A model generated the notes under the pieces. That model did no database searches, was not told the origin of the DNA, and saw only the letters and a list, made by a program, of their open reading frames with translations. 64,000 nt of DNA from Ignavibacteriaceae bacterium. Lineage in GTDB: Bacteria > Bacteroidota > Ignavibacteria > Ignavibacteriales > Ignavibacteriaceae. The stretch is from positions 17,917 to 81,916 of the forward strand of contig JAHBUO010000005.1 in the NCBI GenBank assembly GCA_019638025.1. The letters run 5' to 3'. Below, piece by piece: positions 54,831 through 61,330 of the stretch. The translations under genes and the position numbers were made by a program. Position 1 is the first letter of the stretch. The number at the start of each line of letters is the position of its first letter.

Positions 54831-56660
54831 CTATGGGTTTATATTATTCTGCTCTAACCAAGGTGTTGCCCACTCAAAGAAGGGGGAGAGCAATGGAACT
54901 GCGGTTATTTTTCCACTAAAACCAAGGTGCTTAAATACAATTGCATTAATATTAGTTATCTTCACACTTTCGAAAGATGAATGATTTATCTCAATTCCTA
55001 ATTCATTGGCTTTTGAAACAGTATAACGTGTTATTGCATCATTAATACTTTTGTAGTGTACAGCTTGTTTAATTTCTGATTCAACTTTATCGAAAGGGAT
55101 ATTTTCTTCGACTTCATCCTTTTTACCAATTAACTTGAATATTGAATATCCCTCTTTAACTTGCAATGGTCCATAGATTTCGCCAATATCCATTTGTGAT
55201 GCAATTCTCCCAATCTCACCGTGTGATGTAATTGGAAAGAAACCGAACTCACCACTTGTTTTCTTTGTCCAATCCCGAATTGAATACTCAGAAGCTAGTT
55301 CTTTAATGTCTGAACCTTTTTCTAATTCATCAAGAATGAAATAAACTTTTTGCAAACTGTCCGTCAATATTTCAATAATATTTACTTGCGATGGTATTTT
55401 TCTTTTTCTAAAATTTTCTTCATAATATTTATTCAAGTCGGACTGAGTAGTACTGGCAGAATCTAAAAATTTATTTCGCATTAGAGTGAATAAATAATTG
55501 TCTCTCCACATTTGAGTTTGATATTTTACTTCTGATGATGAGTTAAGTTGATGCTTATATCCTTCTGCTGCAAGTAGTTCCCACTCAATAAATTTTTTAG
55601 TTTTGGCATTAAGGACTGAAACTATATTTTGATAATCAATACTGTTAACTGAAAACTGTTCAAATCTAAAAAAGCGAATAAAATCTTTCAGACTATGGGT
55701 TTTATCATCCAATGACAAATATGGTTGGTTAAGGGTATCTATCGATATTTTATCTTCTATTTGTAAAAGGTCTATTAACTCCAGCGCAAGTTTATCAGGC
55801 ATAGGTTTGGCTTTTTCATATTTTCTTTTTAATAGGTTCTCTACATGAAATGCCAAAAAATGGAGCATCTTACCATTTGCATTTACTTTTTTATTACTGA
55901 AAAAGTTAGTAAGATATTCTCTATAAAACTTATTTTCTGCTCGTTCTTCGGCTACTTTTTTTAATCTTTTAAACTCGACTTCCCACCCCGCAGTTTGAGC
56001 AAAAACCGGGTCATATTTTTTCTTGATTGAAAAAATAAACCATTTATCTTCCAGATTTATTGGTTCAGTAAAACCATTAAGTGGAGTGGAAAAGAGTTTA
56101 GCTTCATCTTCTTCCGATAAATTACCTACCCCAAAGGTCAACGTATCTGTTTTAGGATTTGAGATTTCAACATAAATTGAATCGAAGTTAGCCCCAAAGC
56201 GCAACAAGTTATAAATGTTATCAATCTCTTTTTTTGTTTCCGCTTTAATAAGATGTGTAAAGACAATTGATGGCGAAAAGAGATATTGATTAAGTAAATT
56301 CTCTGCAACTTCTTTTGATGGCTCTATCACAACTTTTTTATAGAGTGCATCACGGACAAACATTTTTTCAAATTCATTTAAGGAATGTTTAACTAATTCA
56401 AGAGTATCGAGTCCAAAATCTTTAGCCCCTATCGACAGTATTTTCTCACCAATTAACGAATAAAGAAAATCCTCCCTAACTTTTCGGTTCTCACCTTTTA
56501 ATTTTCTTCCGAGAAGAGGCGTCATCTCAATTCGTTCAATATATTCTTTCTCGAATATTGTATAATTTCCTATTTTTACGAGTGGTTTGTCCTCAACTTG
56601 AGCATGAGATGAAAAGTAAAGTGAACAAAAGAGTATTATAAAGACGATTGTCGATTTCAT
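54831..56660 (-). CDS. Periplasmic PpiC/SurA-type peptidyl-prolyl isomerase (paralogue 2)
   Basis: A 609-residue exported foldase with a signal peptide (VFIILFCSLYFSSHAQ) and the same layout as the protein at 34424-36268: N-terminal helices, a first parvulin-like segment (TETKKEIDNIYNLLRFGANFDSI-like), a second at about 420-520 (IEILTDSLQKVYFILDELEKG ... GGEFGFFP-like GEFGFFPITSHG ... MGEIYGPLQVKEGYSIFKL), and the C-terminal HLGFSGKITAVPLLSPFFEW. The paralogues diverge strongly between these parts. Probably an outer-membrane-protein chaperone. Operon with the FAD protein. Confidence 0.87.
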   Translation of the reverse strand: MKSTIVFIILFCSLYFSSHAQVEDKPLVKIGNYTIFEKEYIERIEMTPLLGRKLKGENRKVREDFLYSLIGEKILSIGAKDFGLDTLELVKHSLNEFEKMFVRDALYKKVVIEPSKEVAENLLNQYLFSPSIVFTHLIKAETKKEIDNIYNLLRFGANFDSIYVEISNPKTDTLTFGVGNLSEEDEAKLFSTPLNGFTEPINLEDKWFIFSIKKKYDPVFAQTAGWEVEFKRLKKVAEERAENKFYREYLTNFFSNKKVNANGKMLHFLAFHVENLLKRKYEKAKPMPDKLALELIDLLQIEDKISIDTLNQPYLSLDDKTHSLKDFIRFFRFEQFSVNSIDYQNIVSVLNAKTKKFIEWELLAAEGYKHQLNSSSEVKYQTQMWRDNYLFTLMRNKFLDSASTTQSDLNKYYEENFRKRKIPSQVNIIEILTDSLQKVYFILDELEKGSDIKELASEYSIRDWTKKTSGEFGFFPITSHGEIGRIASQMDIGEIYGPLQVKEGYSIFKLIGKKDEVEENIPFDKVESEIKQAVHYKSINDAITRYTVSKANELGIEINHSSFESVKITNINAIVFKHLGFSGKITAVPLLSPFFEWATPWLEQNNINP

Positions 56661-56760
56661 ATAGTAATATCAAGAATAAATTTAAAGTGATTCAATAAGA
56701 TAAACCAATAGCGAACTAAACTCAAAGCAAAAATCCATTCTATAATTCACAGGTAAAGAT

Positions 56761-58758
56761 TTGGCATTAAATAAGCAAAAGAGAAAAGAAATTATTTCAC
56801 TCGCATCAACTCACAGCGTTGATGAATTAGCTTTTAAATACAAAGTGAGCAAGCAAGAGATTTCAAACATTCTAAAAAAGACAATTAAAGCCACAGACAC
56901 AAGTGGGCGGAAATCTCCATGGTGGTTTTATTTGATATTAGTAATCATTCCGTTCATTTTTGTTTTAATTCTTGAGATAAGTCTTAGAATTTTTAATTAT
57001 GGTGATGATTACAATCAATGGGTTAATATTTCATCGAATCGTTTAATGTTGAACAATGAAGTTGCGAGAAGATATTTCTACACTACAAAGAATATCCCCT
57101 ACTCAATTCAAAATACTTTTGATGTTGAAAAGAAAGAGAATGCATTTAGAGTATTCGTGATGGGTGAAAGTAGTGCCGCAGGTTATCCTTTCTCACCAAA
57201 TGGTTCATTTTCAAGATATATTCAAAAAAGATTGGAAGTACTTTTCCCAGATCGAACAATTGAGGTTGTTAATATTGGACTTACAGCTATAAGTAGCTAT
57301 ACGATAAGAGACTTATTCCCCGGAGTACTTGAACAAAATCCTGATTTGGTGCTTATCTATACCGGGCATAATGAGTATTATGGAGCTTTAGGTGTTGGCT
57401 CACTTGAGTCTTTGGGACAATCACGATTTTTTGTAAATCTTACCTTATCGTTAAACCAATTCCGGATTACCCAATTAATGAGAAATTTTTTAGCCGGTGT
57501 AATTACAGCATTCAGTAGTGATAACATTAAAAATGAATCAGGTACATTGATGTCTCGAATGGCTAAGGAACAACTTATTGAGCATGATTCTAATGTGTTT
57601 GAAGCCGGAATAATTCAATTTAGAGAAAACATTAAAGACATTCTTTTAATGGCGAAAGAAAAAAATGTTCCAATAGTTTTGGGTACTTTAACTTCTAACT
57701 TAAAAGACCAACCGCCATTCAATCCGGAAAAGATAAATTCTTCAGAAGATGCCTCAGCTATCTTTACAAATGCAGAGAAATTGCTTTCTGAAGGGAAAAA
57801 TGATGAAGCCAAAAGGTTGTTTATTTTAGCAAAAGAACGTGATGCTCTTCGGTTCAGAGCTTCTTATAGAATAAATGATGAGATTAAGAGATTAGCTAAC
57901 GAATTTAATATACCTGTAGCTGATGTTGATTCAGTATTTAATTCAAATAGTGCTTATGGTATAACCGGTGAAGATTTAATGGTAGACCATTTGCACCCGA
58001 ATCTGCAGGGATATCAATTGATGGGAAATGTGTTTTTTCAAACAATGTTGAGAAATAATCTAATTCCTCTTCTACCCAATAATCAACTTACTGAAGAATA
58101 TCAGCATGAGACATCGATAAAGAATTTTTATTTCTCTCAATTAGATTCAACTATCTCAAAGTATCGAATAATTATTTTAAAGAATGATTGGCCATTTAGT
58201 GAGCGAAAAGATATCGCTACAATGCTTAAATTATTCAATCCAATAACACCAATCGATTCATTGGCACTGTATGTAATCGATAATAAGTTATCGTGGGAAG
58301 AAGCACATCGTAAAGCTGCAAATTATTTTTTAGCAAACAATCAATTTGACAATTTCCTTTACGAAATGAATGTTTTAATTGATCAGTATCCTTTTATAAC
58401 TGAATACTACGATATGGTTGCAGAGCAACTTTTAGTAAGAAGAGATTATGAACAAACCTATAATCTGCTCAAGAAAAAGATTAAAGTATCTGAAGATGCT
58501 TTCACAACAAAATGGATTGGAATAATTGAGCTTTCAAGACATAACTACTCAGCAGCAATAAATTATTTAAACAGAAGTATTTCTTATAATAATCGAGATG
58601 CTCAAGTATTATTTAATTTAAGCGGGGCTTATGTCGGTAACCAGGAACCAAAATTAGCTTTAACAGCAATAGAGCGATGTTTGCAGATTGAACCTAATTT
58701 CCCCGGAGCGAAAGAACTGTACAATCAGATAAGTGCAGTTGTCAAGATTTTAGAGTAA
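56761..58758 (+). CDS. Membrane-anchored SGNH/GDSL hydrolase with TPR tail and N-terminal HTH-like segment
   Basis: A 665-residue protein of unusual architecture. A cytoplasmic N-terminus contains a possible helix-turn-helix (19-40; SVDELAFKYKVSKQEISNIL), followed by one membrane helix (55-76) and a periplasmic SGNH/GDSL domain: Ser137 in MGESSAAGY, Asn in YTGHNEYYG, and Asp409/His412 in DHLHPN. The C-terminal 230 residues are TPR-like (NYSAAINYLNRSI, PKLALTAIERCLQIEP). The start is TTG at 56761-56763 with AGG seven bases upstream. Some FCB genomes encode SGNH-TPR proteins; esterase activity on cell-wall or polysaccharide acetyl groups is inferred. Confidence 0.85.
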   Translation: MALNKQKRKEIISLASTHSVDELAFKYKVSKQEISNILKKTIKATDTSGRKSPWWFYLILVIIPFIFVLILEISLRIFNYGDDYNQWVNISSNRLMLNNEVARRYFYTTKNIPYSIQNTFDVEKKENAFRVFVMGESSAAGYPFSPNGSFSRYIQKRLEVLFPDRTIEVVNIGLTAISSYTIRDLFPGVLEQNPDLVLIYTGHNEYYGALGVGSLESLGQSRFFVNLTLSLNQFRITQLMRNFLAGVITAFSSDNIKNESGTLMSRMAKEQLIEHDSNVFEAGIIQFRENIKDILLMAKEKNVPIVLGTLTSNLKDQPPFNPEKINSSEDASAIFTNAEKLLSEGKNDEAKRLFILAKERDALRFRASYRINDEIKRLANEFNIPVADVDSVFNSNSAYGITGEDLMVDHLHPNLQGYQLMGNVFFQTMLRNNLIPLLPNNQLTEEYQHETSIKNFYFSQLDSTISKYRIIILKNDWPFSERKDIATMLKLFNPITPIDSLALYVIDNKLSWEEAHRKAANYFLANNQFDNFLYEMNVLIDQYPFITEYYDMVAEQLLVRRDYEQTYNLLKKKIKVSEDAFTTKWIGIIELSRHNYSAAINYLNRSISYNNRDAQVLFNLSGAYVGNQEPKLALTAIERCLQIEPNFPGAKELYNQISAVVKILE

Positions 58759-58792
58759 ATAAAAAAGCCATTCCGCTTTCGCAGAATGGCTT
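58755..58792 (-). terminator. Terminator of the T9SS cargo gene
   Basis: A 9-bp stem, AAGCCATTC/GAATGGCTT (58765-58792) with further pairing in the loop, is followed on the minus strand by TTTTTTATTT. It also lies between two convergent genes, but lacks a plus-strand U-tract. Confidence 0.8.
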
Positions 58793-58811
58793 AAATGAAG
58801 TAAAATAAATT

Positions 58812-60254
58812 TTACTTTACAAGTAACATCTTCTTTGTAGAGGTGAAGTTATTTGCATTAACTGTATAGAAATAAATACCGCTTGTTAAGTTAGAAGCGT
58901 TGAAATCAACAACGTGAGTTCCAGCATTTCTAAATTCATCAACGATAGTTGCAACTTCTTGACCTAAAGTATTGTAAATCTTCATACTAACCATTCCGGC
59001 TTCAGGAATCGCAAAGCGAATTGAAGTAGAAGGGTTGAAAGGATTAGGATAGTTTTGTCCTAATTCATAAGCTGAAGGAATACCAGAGTTAAGATCACGA
59101 ACATCTGTAACGATGTCTAATAAATCATGATCACCCATAACACTCCATTGGTTAGCAACGCGAGCACTGTTCAAGTTTGATGTTAAGTTGATGAAGTGAT
59201 CTGTACCGATTGATGATTCGTTATCATTGCTGCCTGTATTTGTAGGAAGACCCCAATTAGCACCATATTTATATTGAATTCTTAATGGTGAATATTGAGG
59301 GAAAACTACGTCACGTGACCAAATATTGTCACCTGCAACTAAATCGCCATTTGTTCCATTATCATAAAGTTTGATAGTCTTAGCACTATCTGCATCTGGC
59401 CAGCCACCATCAGGCCACTTTAACGGAGCATTTGCACCGCAAAGACGAACATCAGTAATTGAGGTAAATGGTTGTCCGGTTACTGAAGAAACTGCCCCAG
59501 CAACATTCACTGTGAATTTAATTGTAACAGGGTAATTAGTGATATTATCCAAGCCTAAATCATTGAAGGTTCTTTCAGCAAAAGCTGAACCGGCATTGAT
59601 GTCATCTTGAGTAATAGTATATGTCTTATTTGGATCATTTTCCCATGTGGTTCCACCTGGGCTTAAATAAGCATATTTGTAATTGATAGTTTCGCCTAAT
59701 GAAACTTGTAAAGTTTTGGTCATTTCATAATAGTTTGGATCTGAGGAACTTGGTACCATCATGTCAACATTTGACCAACCATTATGGCTTCCTCTGACTG
59801 AAAGAGTATCAGTAGCGGGATTGAAACGTCCGGAAACAATTTCGTATTCCATATTACATGAGAATGTAACAGCTACCGGAGATGTAGTGCTAAATACACT
59901 ATCATTATTAAACCAAGCTGAATAAACACCTGCACCTGTAACGGTGAACTCTCTGTTTGGATCATTTTCCCAACCATCAGCTCCCTTGATAAATTTGAAA
60001 GCAAGTGCTTGACCAACAGTAAAAGTATCAATAGTAACCGTGTAAACAGTATCGGCATCTGGACCTGTTAGAACAGTTCCGCCGTTACTCCATCCGTTGA
60101 AGTTACCTGCTAATTTTACAGCATCAGTTCCGGGTGTGAATAACCCTTTCTTAGCTTGAACACTCATATTTACCTTGAACTGAATCGAGATATTTTGAGC
60201 TAATGTAACATTTGCAAGTAAAGCTACAACGATAAAAAAGAACATTTTCTTCAT
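58812..60254 (-). CDS. T9SS-exported protein with tandem starch-binding-like (CBM) modules
   Basis: A 480-residue cargo protein. A signal peptide (FFIVVALLANVTLAQ) is followed by two related glycan-binding-like modules with GNFNGWS and RGSHNGWS (about 20-125 and 125-235; both contain GADGWENDPN or TTWENDPN), a third beta-domain (about 238-385; FTVNVAGAVSS), and a type A T9SS sorting domain (NYPNPFNPSTSIRF ... KKMLLVK). The modules resemble CBM20/48 carbohydrate-binding folds. Strong SD AAAGGAGAG. It lies 61 nt after the PorV-like gene. Confidence 0.87.
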   Translation of the reverse strand: MKKMFFFIVVALLANVTLAQNISIQFKVNMSVQAKKGLFTPGTDAVKLAGNFNGWSNGGTVLTGPDADTVYTVTIDTFTVGQALAFKFIKGADGWENDPNREFTVTGAGVYSAWFNNDSVFSTTSPVAVTFSCNMEYEIVSGRFNPATDTLSVRGSHNGWSNVDMMVPSSSDPNYYEMTKTLQVSLGETINYKYAYLSPGGTTWENDPNKTYTITQDDINAGSAFAERTFNDLGLDNITNYPVTIKFTVNVAGAVSSVTGQPFTSITDVRLCGANAPLKWPDGGWPDADSAKTIKLYDNGTNGDLVAGDNIWSRDVVFPQYSPLRIQYKYGANWGLPTNTGSNDNESSIGTDHFINLTSNLNSARVANQWSVMGDHDLLDIVTDVRDLNSGIPSAYELGQNYPNPFNPSTSIRFAIPEAGMVSMKIYNTLGQEVATIVDEFRNAGTHVVDFNASNLTSGIYFYTVNANNFTSTKKMLLVK

Positions 60255-60315
60255 TGTGTCTCTCCTTTGTTTGTTTGTTGTTTTAATTACTCATTTTAGA
60301 ATATTGAGCAATTCG

Positions 60316-61317
60316 TTAAAATCTAACTCCTATTGAAAAATGTTGTGTATAATCAAGTTTTCCAAAATCTTGATATGCATAATCAATAGAAAGCCCTAAA
60401 TTAGGGGCAAAATCATATTTCAAACCGAAGCCGAGTGTTAAACCTTCTTCGGTATTATTTAATAGCAGATTTTTATATCCGCCTCTGATTGCAATATTTT
60501 CATTAAAAACATATTCAGCTCCCATGTTCAAAGATTCAGCATTATCTGTAGGATGAAGAGCATCAACACCTAATGTGAATCTGTGCATGTCAGTACTCAA
60601 AACATCCATTGCAATACCAACTCTAAAAGTTAACGGTAATGGGAATGGATCTGTTTTTAACTTTGCGAGAATCTGGTCATTATTACCATAAACGTTATTA
60701 TTAATATCATACTGAACATATAAATCTTTTCCATCGAGCTGCAAATCGTTACCAAAATTAGTAATAGTTGCACCAATTCTCAAGCCATAAATATCAGATA
60801 TAAAAAGTGTTCCGACATCGAAAGCAATAGTACTAGCGTTCGTATTCCAAATTTTTTGATTAATATATTTTACAGTACCACCAACGGAAAATCTGTCAGT
60901 TAAATTATACGCATAAGTTAAACCTAAAACTAAATCACTCGGGTTAAACATTTCCCCGGTTCCTTCCGGCTCCCTAAGGGTAGTTACCTCCATTTTGCCA
61001 TAGTCGAGATAAGTCATACTTAAACCGACTGTTCCTAATGAACCAAGATTTAGCATTGCTCCTGCCCAATTGTAGCTGATATCTGCAAACCAACTTGAGT
61101 GAGCAAAAAGTGCTTCATTAGTATAGGTTCTGGAAGCTCCCGCAGGATTCCAATAAAGCGAAGTAACATCATTAGCAGTAGCTACAAATGCGCCGCCTAA
61201 ACCAATTGCACGAGGACCTACCGCAATGTTCAAAAACGGAGCGGCAGTTGAACCAACTTTTGTTTGAGCAAAAATAGTTCCTAAAAACAAGACAAATAAA
61301 ACTATAATTTTTTTCAT
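60316..61317 (-). CDS. PorV/PorQ-family outer-membrane beta-barrel protein
   Basis: A 333-residue barrel of the PorV/PorQ (FadL-like, UPF0164) family, which shuttles or docks T9SS cargo at the outer membrane. It has a signal peptide and the family segment AVGPRAIGLGGAFVATANDVTSLYWNPAGAS, then repeated amphipathic strands ending in aromatic HFSIGVRF. ATG at 61315-61317 is preferred over the ATG at 61323 because the SD GGAGG has correct spacing only to the second. It starts 13 nt after the large secreted protein gene. Confidence 0.92.
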   Translation of the reverse strand: MKKIIVLFVLFLGTIFAQTKVGSTAAPFLNIAVGPRAIGLGGAFVATANDVTSLYWNPAGASRTYTNEALFAHSSWFADISYNWAGAMLNLGSLGTVGLSMTYLDYGKMEVTTLREPEGTGEMFNPSDLVLGLTYAYNLTDRFSVGGTVKYINQKIWNTNASTIAFDVGTLFISDIYGLRIGATITNFGNDLQLDGKDLYVQYDINNNVYGNNDQILAKLKTDPFPLPLTFRVGIAMDVLSTDMHRFTLGVDALHPTDNAESLNMGAEYVFNENIAIRGGYKNLLLNNTEEGLTLGFGLKYDFAPNLGLSIDYAYQDFGKLDYTQHFSIGVRF

Positions 61318-61330
61318 ATTCATGCCTCCG

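Noticed and set aside
60255..60300. CAAACAAACAAA repeat upstream of the T9SS cargo gene
   Set aside because: A short low-complexity leader next to a strong SD; no further structure.
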